Below, piece after piece: positions 31,770 to 41,800 of a stretch of 64,000 nt of DNA. The position numbers were made by a program, and so were the translations under genes. The DNA comes from Paraburkholderia sp. BCC1885. Its GTDB lineage: Bacteria; Pseudomonadota; Gammaproteobacteria; Burkholderiales; Burkholderiaceae. The notes under the pieces were generated by a model that was given only the letters and a program-made list of their open reading frames with translations, ran no database searches and was not told the DNA's origin. The DNA is taken from positions 1 through 64,000 of the forward strand of contig NZ_CAAJGM010000209.1 in NCBI RefSeq assembly GCF_900996235.1. The letters are read 5' to 3'. The first letter of the stretch is position 1; the number at the start of each line of letters is the position of its first letter.

Positions 31770-33434
31770 ATGAGCGCGAATATTTTCCAGATTTCCCGAG
31801 AAGGGCCAGCCGGCCGGCCGAGCGATGATGGCTTTGTCGCGCTGGACAATGTCCCAAGCCTGAAGCCGGGGTGGGGCGACTACGGCGCAATCCGCGAGTT
31901 TTTCCTGAGCCGCTCGCTCAACGCAGACGAACTGTACGGCTTTCTGTCGTCCGATTTCCACGAGCGGACCGGCCTCCGCGCAGGGCAAGTGCGCGCGTTC
32001 ATCGGCGACAATCCGGGTCACGAGGTCTACACGTTTTCGCCGTCCATCGAGGACAGCGCGTGCTTTCTGAACGTCTTCGAGCAGGCCAACCGGCACTATC
32101 CGGGGTTTATCGAGGCCGCTGAACTGTTTCTGCGGACCATTGGACTCGATGCGAACCTGCGCACGCTGCCGATGGACTTCCGCTCGACTGTCTACGGCAA
32201 TTACATGGTTGCGAAGCCGTCGTTCTGGGAAACATGGTTTGCGCTGACTGAAAAGCTGTTCGATCTGTTCGAAGGCGAGAGCCCGGCGTTTCGCCAGCAA
32301 CTCGCGGCGAGCGTGGCATGCAATCCACTGGTTGGCTTGCGGGTGCTGCTGGTCGAACGGATCGCCTCGCTGATCCTTGCGCTGTGTCCGGAGATCACGG
32401 TTTGCGCGTTCTCTACCAGTTCGACGCCCTTGCCGCAGACTGCAGGTGCCGCCGACGAACCGCCGCTGGCTTTACTGGACGATCTCAAGACCCGTTACGC
32501 GCAGACCGATGACAGCGAGGCGCTGCACAATTTCTACACCTTGCGTGGCGCGGTACTGCAGACGCGCGAAGACCGGAGTGCGGCGCGCGCGAAAGAGGGC
32601 TTTCTGTCGACGCAACTCCCGGCTTCGCGCGACATGCTGTATGTCTGCTTCACGCACGTGCCGCTGCCGTTCGATTTCCCGTCGTTCGTCTCGCCGTTCT
32701 ACATGGGCGATGCACAGGGTCCCGGCAAGGCCAATCTGCGCGACATCGCACCCGAGTGGTTACCGTATCACCCGCAACTGGGTGCGGTCGCCGGCAGCTT
32801 CGCGCTCAAGAATTACATCGTCCAGAATCACTTGCAGGTCAAACAGATCGGCATTTGCCAGTACCGCAAATTCGTGGCGACGCGCCGGCTGAGCGCGACG
32901 GCTGCGGCGAACTATCCCGTCATGGACATGGTGGGCCGGCAGGCACTCGAGAGCACCGATCTGGCCCAGGTCATGGCGCCCGCCGGCCGCGATTTCCTGT
33001 TCGGGCAGCTATGCCGCCTGCAAGGCGGATACTTCAACCAGTATCGGGATGTACATGTGGCGGAAGACTTCCTCCTCTTTACTGCGGTGACGATCGAACT
33101 TGGCGTGTTGGGGCGTCACGAGGTGATGCCGTTTTTCAGTGAAGAGATTTTCGTGCCCGGCGGCATCGAGTTGGGCGTATTTCCGGCCGATTTCTGGGTG
33201 AACGCCATTTCCCAGGTCGAGGCTGTCGTGCGAACCTGCTTCGAGCGGCATCCCATCAAGCGCGAAGGATACCAGGCACGTGTCTGGGCCTTCTGTGCGG
33301 AACGCCTCGGCAGCTACCTGCTGCTGCGCCATCTGGTCAGCAAATATGCCGGAGTCAACTGGCAGCAGCAGTTCATCGGTCAACTGAACCTCTACACCGA
33401 AGACCCGCAGGCAGCCTATGTCGGCGGCAGGTGA
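31770..33434 (+). CDS. Large polysaccharide-cluster protein, possibly glycosyltransferase-like
   Basis: This protein of about 554 residues has no confident family name. The N-terminal half (FIGDNPGHEVYTFSPSIEDS, QANRHYPGFIEAAELFL, FRSTVYGNYMVAKPSFWETW) resembles domains found beside capsule glycosyltransferases. The C-terminal part contains MLYVCFTHVPLPFDFPSFVS and VKQIGICQYRKFVATRR. These recall the DUF4422-type glycosyltransferase patterns of a short start and an HYRRY-like block. I start at the ATG at 31770 with a weak ribosome-binding site. It shares a start region with the divergent DegT gene. A transferase role in glycan building is inference. Confidence 0.6.
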   Translation: MSANIFQISREGPAGRPSDDGFVALDNVPSLKPGWGDYGAIREFFLSRSLNADELYGFLSSDFHERTGLRAGQVRAFIGDNPGHEVYTFSPSIEDSACFLNVFEQANRHYPGFIEAAELFLRTIGLDANLRTLPMDFRSTVYGNYMVAKPSFWETWFALTEKLFDLFEGESPAFRQQLAASVACNPLVGLRVLLVERIASLILALCPEITVCAFSTSSTPLPQTAGAADEPPLALLDDLKTRYAQTDDSEALHNFYTLRGAVLQTREDRSAARAKEGFLSTQLPASRDMLYVCFTHVPLPFDFPSFVSPFYMGDAQGPGKANLRDIAPEWLPYHPQLGAVAGSFALKNYIVQNHLQVKQIGICQYRKFVATRRLSATAAANYPVMDMVGRQALESTDLAQVMAPAGRDFLFGQLCRLQGGYFNQYRDVHVAEDFLLFTAVTIELGVLGRHEVMPFFSEEIFVPGGIELGVFPADFWVNAISQVEAVVRTCFERHPIKREGYQARVWAFCAERLGSYLLLRHLVSKYAGVNWQQQFIGQLNLYTEDPQAAYVGGR

Positions 33435-33495
33435 TCTGCCGGACGGCCTGGCCCGGTTGAGGCTTTGCGACATTGTCTGAATCCCGCTCGACACC

Positions 33496-34053
33496 ATGAC
33501 CCAGAATCTCTTGTACGCGTTGCCGATCGCAGGTGCCTTCGTGGCCGAAAGCACGCCACGAGGTGACGCCCGCGGCAGCTTCATGCGGCTCTTCTGTGCC
33601 GAGGATTTCGCGCAGGCACACGGCGAGCGGAAGATCGTACAGATCAACTGGTCACATACGGCGTTGCCCGGCACCGTGCGAGGGCTGCATTTTCAGCGCG
33701 GCGCGGCTGCCGATGCCAAGTGGGTGCGTTGCCTGGAAGGCGGCGTGTGGGATGTGATCGTGGATTTGCGGCCCACGTCGACCACGTTCATGCAGTGGCA
33801 GGCGGTGGAGCTGACGGCGCATAACGGCAAGGCGGTGTTCATTCCGGAAGGCTGCGCGCACGGCTTCCAGTGCATCGAACCGGACAGCCGCCTGCTGTAT
33901 CTGCACACTGCGTTTTACAACCCGGCGGCCGAGCGTGGCGTTGCCTTCGACGATCCGCAACTGGCGATCGCGTGGCCGCGCGAGGTGTCGCTTCTATCGG
34001 AGCGGGATCGCGCATTGCCGACGGTGCAGGCATGGCTCAGTGAGGACGCATAG
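33496..34053 (+). CDS. dTDP-4-dehydrorhamnose 3,5-epimerase-like protein
   Basis: This 185-residue cupin protein shows the RmlC-family blocks ESTPRGDARGSFMRLFCAEDF, SHTALPGTVRGLHFQ and KWVRCLEGGVWDVIVDLRP. Catalytic His and Asp residues lie in RGLHFQ and DLR, and the HGFQCIEPDSRLLYLHT segment follows. It probably epimerises a keto-deoxy sugar nucleotide; in a cluster with CDP-glucose enzymes the substrate may be a CDP sugar and not dTDP. It follows the previous gene on the same strand and is convergent with the C-methyltransferase gene. RmlA, RmlB and RmlD are not in the window, which argues against rhamnose. Confidence 0.85.
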   Translation: MTQNLLYALPIAGAFVAESTPRGDARGSFMRLFCAEDFAQAHGERKIVQINWSHTALPGTVRGLHFQRGAAADAKWVRCLEGGVWDVIVDLRPTSTTFMQWQAVELTAHNGKAVFIPEGCAHGFQCIEPDSRLLYLHTAFYNPAAERGVAFDDPQLAIAWPREVSLLSERDRALPTVQAWLSEDA

Positions 34054-34075
34054 TACGGCGCCTCACTGCCGGCGC

Positions 34076-35299
34076 TCACAGATACCTGACGTTCGGCATC
34101 GCCACGGCGAAACGCACATCCGGACCGAGTACGGGACGTTGCTGCGCCACCACTTCCTCTGAAATATTCCACGGCAGGATCAGCACGACGTCGGGTCGTG
34201 CCGCGGCCAGTTGAGCCGGCGAAATGATAGGAATATGGCTGCCCGGCATGAACTTGCCCTGCTTCGACGGGGCCGCGTCGCACACATACGGCAGTAGATC
34301 CGGCTTGACGCCCGCGTAGTTGAGCAGCGTGTTGCCCTTCGCTGCCGCACCATACGCGCCGACCTTTACACCCTTGTCCTTGCAGTCCAGCAGGAAGCGC
34401 AGCAAACCGTTTTTCGCGTTATCGGCGCGTTGCTGGAAGTCGCGGTAGGTTTCGAGCGATGTGATGCCGTGCGTCTGTTCGAGTGTGCGGATGCGTTCGA
34501 CTGAAGCGTCGTCCGTGCGGAGATCTGCCGCGTGGCAGCCGTACACACGCAGACTGCCGCCATGGGTCTTCAACTCTTCGACACGCCACACGCGCAACCC
34601 GGCCGCTCCGAAGATATGTTCGACCGCCTGCAGCGAAAAATAGGAGAAGTGCTCGTGATAGACCGTATCGAACTGTACTTCTTCGAGCAGCCTGACCAGA
34701 TGCGGAAACTCCAGGGTGATGGTGCCGCCGGGTTTGAGTGCGGTCTTCAGGCCGGCCGTGAAGTCGTTCACGTCCGGCACATGCGCGAACACGTTATTGC
34801 CGACGATCAGGTCGGCTTGCGAGCCGGTGTCGGCGAGCGAACGCGCCAGCGCTTCACCGAAGAACTCCTGCCGCACGGGGATGCCGAGCGCTTCGGCGCA
34901 CGCCGCAGTGCTGGCGGTCGGCTCGATGCCAAGACAGGGGACGCCTGCCGCCACGAAGTTGCGCAGCAGATAGCCGTCGTTGGACGCCACCTCGATCACA
35001 AAAGATTCGCGGCCGAGCGATAGCTCGTCGATGATCGACGACGCATAGTGCCGCGCGTGCGCGAGCCAGCTTTCCGAGGTGGACGAGAAGTACGCGTAGT
35101 CCGCGTCGAACAGTGTCTCGCGCGCCGCGTAGTCTTCGGTCTGCACCAGCCAGCAGGCGTCGCAGACGAACAGTTTGAGCGGGTAGTACTGTTCCGGCTG
35201 TACGAGAGCGCCTTGCGTCAGATACGCATTCGAAGGCGGTGCGAAGCCGAGGTCCAGAAGCGGGACCGTCAGCGGATGATTGCAGTGTCGGCAGTTCAA
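34076..35299 (-). CDS. Sugar C-methyltransferase (TylCIII/EvaC-like)
   Basis: This 407-residue protein has three parts. The N-terminal zinc-binding domain has CRHC (3-6) and CDAC (about 47-50). A SAM-binding core follows with VIEVASNDGYLLRNFVAAGV. The C-terminal domain (about 290-400) holds KVGAYGAAAKGNTLLNYAGV and the tail block FMPGSHIPIISP. It matches NDP-hexose C-methyltransferases, which add a methyl group at C3 of keto-deoxy sugars. The best start is a TTG at 35299 preceded by GAGG. It is downstream of rfbF and rfbG, so a CDP-keto-deoxyhexose is the likely substrate. Confidence 0.9.
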   Translation of the reverse strand: MNCRHCNHPLTVPLLDLGFAPPSNAYLTQGALVQPEQYYPLKLFVCDACWLVQTEDYAARETLFDADYAYFSSTSESWLAHARHYASSIIDELSLGRESFVIEVASNDGYLLRNFVAAGVPCLGIEPTASTAACAEALGIPVRQEFFGEALARSLADTGSQADLIVGNNVFAHVPDVNDFTAGLKTALKPGGTITLEFPHLVRLLEEVQFDTVYHEHFSYFSLQAVEHIFGAAGLRVWRVEELKTHGGSLRVYGCHAADLRTDDASVERIRTLEQTHGITSLETYRDFQQRADNAKNGLLRFLLDCKDKGVKVGAYGAAAKGNTLLNYAGVKPDLLPYVCDAAPSKQGKFMPGSHIPIISPAQLAAARPDVVLILPWNISEEVVAQQRPVLGPDVRFAVAMPNVRYL

Positions 35300-35316
35300 A
35301 ACTTCATTCCTCGCAT

Positions 35317-36411
35317 CTATTCGGCGATAGCGGTTCTGCCGAGTCGGGCTTCATAGCGGCCGATCTGTTCGAGCGTGGTCTCACGCACGTTCCGGCCGGC
35401 CCGGCGCGCCTGATGCCATTCGGCGATCCAGCGCAACGCTTCTTCCAACTCCAGCACCGAATCCCATTCGAGTTCGCGACGCGCCTTGGCGGCATCGAGT
35501 AACAGCAAGCCGGCTTCGTGCGGCGCGTCGGCTTCGACCCGCACCACGAACGAAGCATGTGCGCCGAGCGCCGACGTCAGCGCCTCGGCGATGGCATCGA
35601 CCGGACGCATATCCTCGGCTCGAGGTCCAAAATTCCAGGCTCCCGAATAGCGTTGTGGCTGCGCGAAGAGACGTTCGGCCAGCGACAGATATCCGGCGAG
35701 CGGTTCCAGCACGTGCTGCCATGGGCGCACCGCATGCGGTCGGCGCACGATCGCGGGCACGCCCCGATCGAACGCGCGCAGCAGATCAGGCACCAGACGG
35801 TCGACGGCCCAGTCGCCGCCGCCGATGACGTTGCCGGCCCGCGCGCTGGCGAGTCCCGTGCGCATGCCGCCGGAGCCGGACGCGAAGAACGACTGGCGGT
35901 AAGCCTGCGTCACAAGTTCCGAGCAGGCCTTGCTGCTGCTATAAGGATCGCGGCCGCCAAGCTCATCGCTTTCGCGATAGGCGCGTTCGGTTTCGAGATT
36001 CTCGTAACACTTGTCGGTGGTCACGTTGATAACGGCGCGCACGCTCTCGATCCGGCGCGCGGCATCGAGTACGTGGACCGTACCCATCACATTGGTCGCG
36101 TAAGTCTCGACGGGCTCGGCATACGAATGCCGTACCAGCGACTGCGCGGCAAGGTGAAACACGACTTCGGGCTGGGCGCGCTGCATGGCGGCGAGGACGC
36201 TGCCCGCGTCCCGAACATCGCCGAGCCGATGTTCGAGACCGCGAGCGACTTCCGCTTCCTCGAACAGCGACGGCTGGGTCGGCGCGGCGAGCGCATAGCC
36301 GGTCACCTCGGCGCCGAGGCGCTGCAACCAGAGCGCCAGCCAGCTCCCCTTGAACCCTGTATGGCCGGTGAGAAACACCCGGCGGCCCGACCAGAAACCC
36401 GTGTCCGTCAT
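35317..36411 (-). CDS. rfbG: CDP-glucose 4,6-dehydratase
   Basis: This 364-residue extended SDR has the family hallmarks: TGHTGFKGSWLALWLQRLGA for nucleotide binding, the HLAAQSLVRHSYAEP block, and YSSSKACSELVTQAYR with the YxxxK variant. SARAGNVIGGGDWAVDRLVP follows. It makes CDP-4-keto-6-deoxyglucose. I start at ATG 36411 (MTDTGFWSGRRVFL); a GTG at 36435 would overlap the upstream gene. It lies eight bases after rfbF, the usual arrangement, so the pair forms the first two steps of a CDP-deoxyhexose pathway. Confidence 0.94.
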   Translation of the reverse strand: MTDTGFWSGRRVFLTGHTGFKGSWLALWLQRLGAEVTGYALAAPTQPSLFEEAEVARGLEHRLGDVRDAGSVLAAMQRAQPEVVFHLAAQSLVRHSYAEPVETYATNVMGTVHVLDAARRIESVRAVINVTTDKCYENLETERAYRESDELGGRDPYSSSKACSELVTQAYRQSFFASGSGGMRTGLASARAGNVIGGGDWAVDRLVPDLLRAFDRGVPAIVRRPHAVRPWQHVLEPLAGYLSLAERLFAQPQRYSGAWNFGPRAEDMRPVDAIAEALTSALGAHASFVVRVEADAPHEAGLLLLDAAKARRELEWDSVLELEEALRWIAEWHQARRAGRNVRETTLEQIGRYEARLGRTAIAE

Positions 36412-36419
36412 CGCCGGGA

Positions 36420-37196
36420 TCACCAGGTCTTCCACGGCGCGTTACCGCTGGCCCAGATCGCGTCCAGTTGCTGCTTGTCGCGCAGCGTGTCCATCGGTTG
36501 CCAGAAGCCGTCGTGACGGAAGGTCTGCAGTTCACCGGAGACCGCGAGCTTTTCCATCGGCGCGGCCTCCCAGGGCGTCGCGTCGTCGGCGATGAAATCG
36601 AGCACGCGCGGCGATACGACGAAGTAACCACCGTTGATCCACGAATTGCCGTCCTGTGGCTTTTCCGTGAAGCCGACCACCGCGTTTTCGTTCTCCGCGA
36701 ACTGTAGGACACCATAACGTCCGGGCGGCTGCACGCCGGTGACGGTTGCGAGGCGTCCGTGGCTCTTGTGAAACCGCACCAGTTCCGTGATGTTGACGTT
36801 GCCGACGCCGTCGCCATAGGTGAAGCAGAAGGCTTCTTCGTCGCGCAGCAGATGGCCGGCGCGCTTCAGACGGCCGCCTGTCATCGAAAACTCGCCGGTA
36901 TCGATCAGCGTGACACGCCAGGGTTCGGCGTAGCGTTGATGGACCTCCATCGAATTGTTCGCGAGGTCGAAGGTGACATCGGAAGAATGCAGGAAGTAGT
37001 TGGCGAAGTATTCCTTGATGACGTAACCCTTATATCCGCAGCAGATCACGAAGTCCGTCATCCCATGGGATGCGTAGATCTTCATGATGTGCCACAAGAT
37101 CGGCCGGTCGCCGACGGTCACCATCGGCTTGGGCCGCGACTGGGTCTCTTCGGACAACCGCGAGCCGAGCCCGCCTGCAAGAATGACGACTTTCAT
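36420..37196 (-). CDS. rfbF: Glucose-1-phosphate cytidylyltransferase
   Basis: This 258-residue nucleotidyltransferase begins MKVVILAGGLGSRLSEE, followed by the RPKPMV signature, and has the GDRPILWHIMKIYASHG and FCFTYGDGVGNVN segments. The FVSPRVLDF stretch reads as VVSPRVLDFI here. It converts CTP and glucose 1-phosphate into CDP-glucose. It directly precedes rfbG, as in O-antigen clusters. The neighbouring genes then modify CDP-4-keto-6-deoxyglucose, so this is the entry step of the local sugar pathway. Confidence 0.95.
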   Translation of the reverse strand: MKVVILAGGLGSRLSEETQSRPKPMVTVGDRPILWHIMKIYASHGMTDFVICCGYKGYVIKEYFANYFLHSSDVTFDLANNSMEVHQRYAEPWRVTLIDTGEFSMTGGRLKRAGHLLRDEEAFCFTYGDGVGNVNITELVRFHKSHGRLATVTGVQPPGRYGVLQFAENENAVVGFTEKPQDGNSWINGGYFVVSPRVLDFIADDATPWEAAPMEKLAVSGELQTFRHDGFWQPMDTLRDKQQLDAIWASGNAPWKTW

Positions 37197-37270
37197 TTCG
37201 ATTTTGCTTCGTGCAGTTGAAACCGCGGTGAACGAGGCCCGGGAGGGCCGGCGTTATCAGGCGGATATGC

Positions 37271-38041
37271 TTAACGAACGCGCTTCAGGTAGCCTTGCGG
37301 CGCCACCGAGATCAGCAGCTTGTGATCCATCTGGACGTCGATCTCGAACTCAGGGTGTGTCTTGACGAACTCGCGTACCGCGGTCTTCGGGCTATTGCCG
37401 ATGTCCCACGGACGGTCCGGGAAGCTGCCCGCCGGCATATCGTCGATCACGGTATCGAATGCCACGCAGTAGCTGCCGGGTGTGGTGAGCGGCGCATATG
37501 CTTCGAGTTCCGCGAGCACATGATCGTGGGTGTGATTCGAGTCGAGGCATACCAGCACGGTCTGCTTGCCCTCGGCGTGGCGGCGGACCTGTTCGACGAT
37601 TGCCGGATCGATTGACGAGCCCTGGATCATGTCGATGCGGTTAGCCATGGGGTGTGCTTCGATCGCCGCACGGTTGTGCGCGCGAATGTCGATATCCACG
37701 CCCACCACGCGGCGCTTGGGCTTGGCGGGATCGAGCAGTTGCCGGTTTTCCAGCGCGTCGCAGTAGTCGAGCAGCGCGAGCATCGAAGCGCTCAGGATCA
37801 GCGAGCCGCCATGTGCGATGCCTGTTTCGATAATCAGGTCGGGGCGCACACTCCAGATCAACTCCTGCATCGCGACCATATCCTGAGGATATTGAATGAT
37901 CGGGCGGCCGAGCCACGCAAAGTTGTAGGAATAGCGGTGCTCCGCGCTCGTGCACAGGAACGACAGCCCCGCCTCGAGCAGACCCGGTTCGCGTCCGTTT
38001 GCTGCAATGCGCTCGCGCACTTCCTGTTGAAAGTCACTCAT
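37271..38041 (-). CDS. CmcI-like (cephalosporin hydroxylase family) methyltransferase
   Basis: This 256-residue protein matches the CmcI/rhamnosyl O-methyltransferase family. GRPIIQYPQDMVAMQELIWS, then LIIETGIAHGGSLILSASML (the SAM-binding loop), and VVGVDIDIRAHNRAAIEAHP are characteristic, as is QTVLVCLDSNHTHDHVLAEL. Despite the historic hydroxylase name, such proteins in glycan clusters are usually sugar O-methyltransferases. It is 74 bases upstream of rfbF on the same strand. Methylation of a glycan sugar is the best guess. Confidence 0.85.
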   Translation of the reverse strand: MSDFQQEVRERIAANGREPGLLEAGLSFLCTSAEHRYSYNFAWLGRPIIQYPQDMVAMQELIWSVRPDLIIETGIAHGGSLILSASMLALLDYCDALENRQLLDPAKPKRRVVGVDIDIRAHNRAAIEAHPMANRIDMIQGSSIDPAIVEQVRRHAEGKQTVLVCLDSNHTHDHVLAELEAYAPLTTPGSYCVAFDTVIDDMPAGSFPDRPWDIGNSPKTAVREFVKTHPEFEIDVQMDHKLLISVAPQGYLKRVR

Positions 38042-38184
38042 GATGGATATGGACTGGGTTGAACTTGAAGGTGGAATCGGTCGGTGCAGCGGACCTTCGA
38101 AAGATTGATATCAGGTAGTGTAAGAGTCCGCCGCGCCGACATTCGGGGGAACAGAGACCAAAATCCGTCCCAATTCGCGGCTGA

Positions 38185-38871
38185 TCATTCGCCGTATTTG
38201 CGCAGATACCGCTCGTAGCCGTCGCGCCAACCCTGTGAGCCAAACGCACCGCCGCTTTCGTGGACCACCGACAGCGGCCAGGTACCCATGCTAAGACCCT
38301 TTAGTTCTGCCTGGCGACAGAAATCCATGTCGTAGAAGTGGAATGCGAACTGTTCGTCGAAGCGCAGGCCGCTTTCGAGCAGTCTGGCGCTGTCGGCAAT
38401 CAGCATCAGGCCGTCCAGCAGCTTGCAGGCCTGTCCGGCCGGCCCGAAGTGCGAAACGATCTCGCAGGGAAAGCCCTTGCCGTGACCGACCGTGCCGCTC
38501 AGATACTGCCGCTCGTCCCATTTGCAATCCGGAGTAACGAATGCCCACGACGGTTGCCGCGGCACGCGCCGCGTGTTGCCGGCGAGACCCACCACGTCGA
38601 ACCGCGCGAGGGCCTCGGTGATCCGCTCGGTCCAGAAGAAGTCCTGCAGCCAGACGTCGTCGTGGACGAAGACGAGCGTCGCCGGGTTCTGTTCGGCGTA
38701 CTGGATCGCCTCGTTATAAATGGTCGAAAGGCCGCGCGCGTTGTTGTCGAACAGATGCAGCTGCGCGTGCGGAAAGTGGTTGTACAGCTTCAGCGACCGG
38801 CCGAGCGCGGTCTCGTTGGAGAACTGCTCGGGGGTGCGCCGCGTGCCGCAGACGAATCGAATGGGTTTCAT
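38185..38871 (-). CDS. Small glycosyltransferase
   Basis: The real gene is 228 residues, starting at MKPIRFVCGTRRTPEQF. LVFVHDDVWLQDFFWTERI has an HDD metal-binding motif near residue 70, and FDEQFAFHFYDMDFCRQAEL near residue 190 is the acceptor-side block of GT2-like family proteins (Glyco_tranf_2_5). It probably transfers one sugar from a nucleotide donor. It lies 20 bases after the OGT-like gene on the same strand, so it probably adds a further sugar to, or works with, the OGT-made glycan. No transmembrane segment is visible. Confidence 0.82.
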   Translation of the reverse strand: MKPIRFVCGTRRTPEQFSNETALGRSLKLYNHFPHAQLHLFDNNARGLSTIYNEAIQYAEQNPATLVFVHDDVWLQDFFWTERITEALARFDVVGLAGNTRRVPRQPSWAFVTPDCKWDERQYLSGTVGHGKGFPCEIVSHFGPAGQACKLLDGLMLIADSARLLESGLRFDEQFAFHFYDMDFCRQAELKGLSMGTWPLSVVHESGGAFGSQGWRDGYERYLRKYGE

Positions 38872-38891
38872 GGATGAGCGGAAAGCGGTCG

Positions 38892-41800
38892 TTAGCTGCG
38901 CACGAGGCGCAGATCGACGGGAGCGGCAGCGGCCCTGACGGGTGCCTGCGGCGCGTGCGATGTCTGCGGCGTGTGCGTTGCGGCGGCCACGTCGACCGTC
39001 TCGCTGGCGTCCGACACTTCGAACGACTCGGCCGGCAAGCCCGCGCACCAGCGCTGCCACATGACGCGCAGCGCGCGCGTCACGCTGCGTGCCACCACCT
39101 CCGGCTGGAACACCGGCGACTGTCCGCAGCGCTCGCGCATACCGGCGCGCAGTTCGGCGAGCGCCGGAAGATCCGCGGCCAGCGCGACACCCTTGCGCAC
39201 GAAATCGTCCTTGTTCTCGGCGACAAAAGACTGCAAGCCGACGTGCGACATCGCCGTCAGGCCGCTGCGGCCGGGGACCGTTTGACCGGGCAGCGTCAGC
39301 GTCGGTACGCCCATCCACAGCGAATGCAGGGCCGTGGTGAGACCGGAGAACGGGAAGCTGTCGAGACAGAAATCGATGCGGTGATGCTGTTGCAGATAGA
39401 CCGGCACGCTCGAGCGCGCCATGAAGTCGAGCCGCTCGCGGGCGATGCCCTCTTCGGCGAACCAGTCGGCCAGCTTGCCGACCGTGCCGTCGCGCGGCAT
39501 CGCGCCCAGCGCCATGCGTGAATTCGGCACTTCGTGCATCAGACGCGCCCACAGCGCGATCACGTCGCGGCGCAGCTTGTCCATCCGGTTGAAGCTGCCG
39601 AAGGTGATGTAGCCATTGTGCAGCGCGGGCAAGCCATTGACCGGCGGGCACAGCGCGTCGGCGACGAACGGCGCGACCGCCGGCAGGTAGGCGATTTTCT
39701 CGCTGAAGAGGTTGCGGAACTGCTCGGACGGTACCCACAGCTTGTCGGCAATGAAGTAGTCCACGGCGTCGAGACCAGTGGTGCCCGGATAGCCGATCCA
39801 CGTGGCCTGCACCGGCGCCGGTTTGCGGGCGAGCGTGCTGAGCCGGTTGTGGGCGGTGTGTCCCGCCAGATCGATAAGGATGTCGATGCCGTCGGCGCGC
39901 ACCATCTCGGCGGCCTGGTCGTCGGACATGCCCACCACATTGCGCCAGTGACCGAACAGTCCGCGCAGCTGCTCGGTCATCGTGTCGTTCATGTAGGTGT
40001 TGGAATACGCATACACCTCGAGATTTGGGTCGCGCACCAGTTGCGCCAGAACGGGTTCGAAAAAGCTGGCCACCGCGTGACGGCAGAAGTCGCCGGATAT
40101 GAAACCGATCTTCAGCTTGCGCTGCGGCTCGCGGCTGTTGGTGTGCTGCGGCCAGCGCGGCTTGAGCGGCGCTTCGAAACGCTCGGCAAAGCGGCGCGAC
40201 TCGGCCAACACGTCGGCGGGCGAGCTTTCCTCGCTGTGCGTCATGCAGAACACGAGGTTGTTGTAGGCCATCTCGAACTTCGGATCCAGCGTGAGGGCGT
40301 GGCGGAACATTTCGATGCCGTCGAGCAGGCGGCCTTGCTGCATCAGCGTCACGCCCAGCGTGCAGGGCACGTAGGACGAGTTGGGATCGAGCTCCATGGC
40401 GCGGCGGGTCACCTGCTCGGCCTCGTCCAGACGGCCGGTCGATTGCAGGATGATGCCGAGAATCCGGTGGCCTTCCGCGTGGTTCGGCTTCACTTCGATC
40501 AGAAGGCGGCAGGCGGTTTCGGCTTCGGCGTGGCGTCCCTTCGATTCCAGCACGCTCGCCGAGATCTGCAGGATTTCGGGATCGTTCGGCCAGATGCGGT
40601 AGGCACTCGGCAGATATTCGAGCGTTTCGTCGTAGCGGGCGAGCCGGTGCAGCGCGACCACCAGCACCTTCCAGCCGAAGCCTTCTTCCGGATAGCGCTG
40701 GATCATCTGACGCGCGCCGGCAATCGCTTCTTCGACGCGGCCGGTGTTGAAGAGGGCGCCGAGCGCGTTGATCTGCGCCTGGTCCAGCTTGGGGACAGCG
40801 GCCGGTTTCGCGGCCTTTTCAGACTTGCCCGCCTTGCCGGATTTGCCCGCCTTGCCGCCCTTTGCGGCTTTGCCAGCCTTTGCGGCTTTGCCAGCCTTTG
40901 CGGGTTGCGCGGCGTTTGCCTGCTGAGCCGGCTCTTGTGCCGGCGCCGCTGCCTGCGCCTGTGCGGATTCCGGCGGCGTCGCCGCAGCGGCCGCGGATGC
41001 CACGGAGATCGTCGGTATTGCAGGCGCGGCTGCTGCGGCGGCCAGTTGCTCGCGCGGGACCGCGGTGGTCGGCTGGGTCGAGATCACGGTCATGATGCCG
41101 ATCAGCTTATCGACCTGCGGGCCGGCGAGGCCGCGCTTTTGCGCCATTTCCAGCGCGATCCACGCCGCCTTCATCTGGTTGGACTGCAACAGGCCGTCGA
41201 TGTAGTTGGCCCAGTATTGCAGATCGTTCGGCGCGCCGCCGATCGCACGTTCGAGGTACGGAAGCCCCGCCGCGGGCTGCAGCAGACGGATGGCGATCAC
41301 GCCGAGTTTGTGGTTAGCGCTGGGATGCTCCGGGTAGACGTCGAGCACCGCCTGATAGTGCTTGCTGGCCTGCTGATACTCGCCGCGCGCGTCCAGTTCG
41401 AGCGCTTCGCGCATGGCGCGGGCGGCGCCCAGATGACGTCCGAGTTCGCCGTCCTGCGGATTCCACGCAATGGCGCGTTCGAGCGGCTCCAGCGCGCCGC
41501 CCAGATCGCCGCGACGCAGACAGGCATGGGCGATGGTCTTCCATGCGAAGCCGTTTTGCGGGAAGGTCACGAGCATCTGACGGGCGAGCGCCTCGGCGCT
41601 GTCGTGCATCTCCTTGGCGGTCAGCAAATCGAGCGTGAGGGCGAATTCCTTGGCGAGATTGCTCAGTTCGTCGGAGCCGGGCGCGGCTTGCGCCTCAGCC
41701 TTGGCCGCTGCGGCCGGCGCCGCACTGCCTGCCACCAGCGGCGCGAGCCTGAAGCCCTTCTGGTCCGCTTCTGCGTGCACGCGCAGCGCTTCCTCCTGCT

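Noticed and set aside
33496..37196. A rhamnose (rml) pathway
   Set aside because: Only an RmlC-like protein is present. The neighbouring dehydratase and nucleotidyltransferase are of the CDP-glucose type, and no rmlA, rmlB or rmlD is seen.
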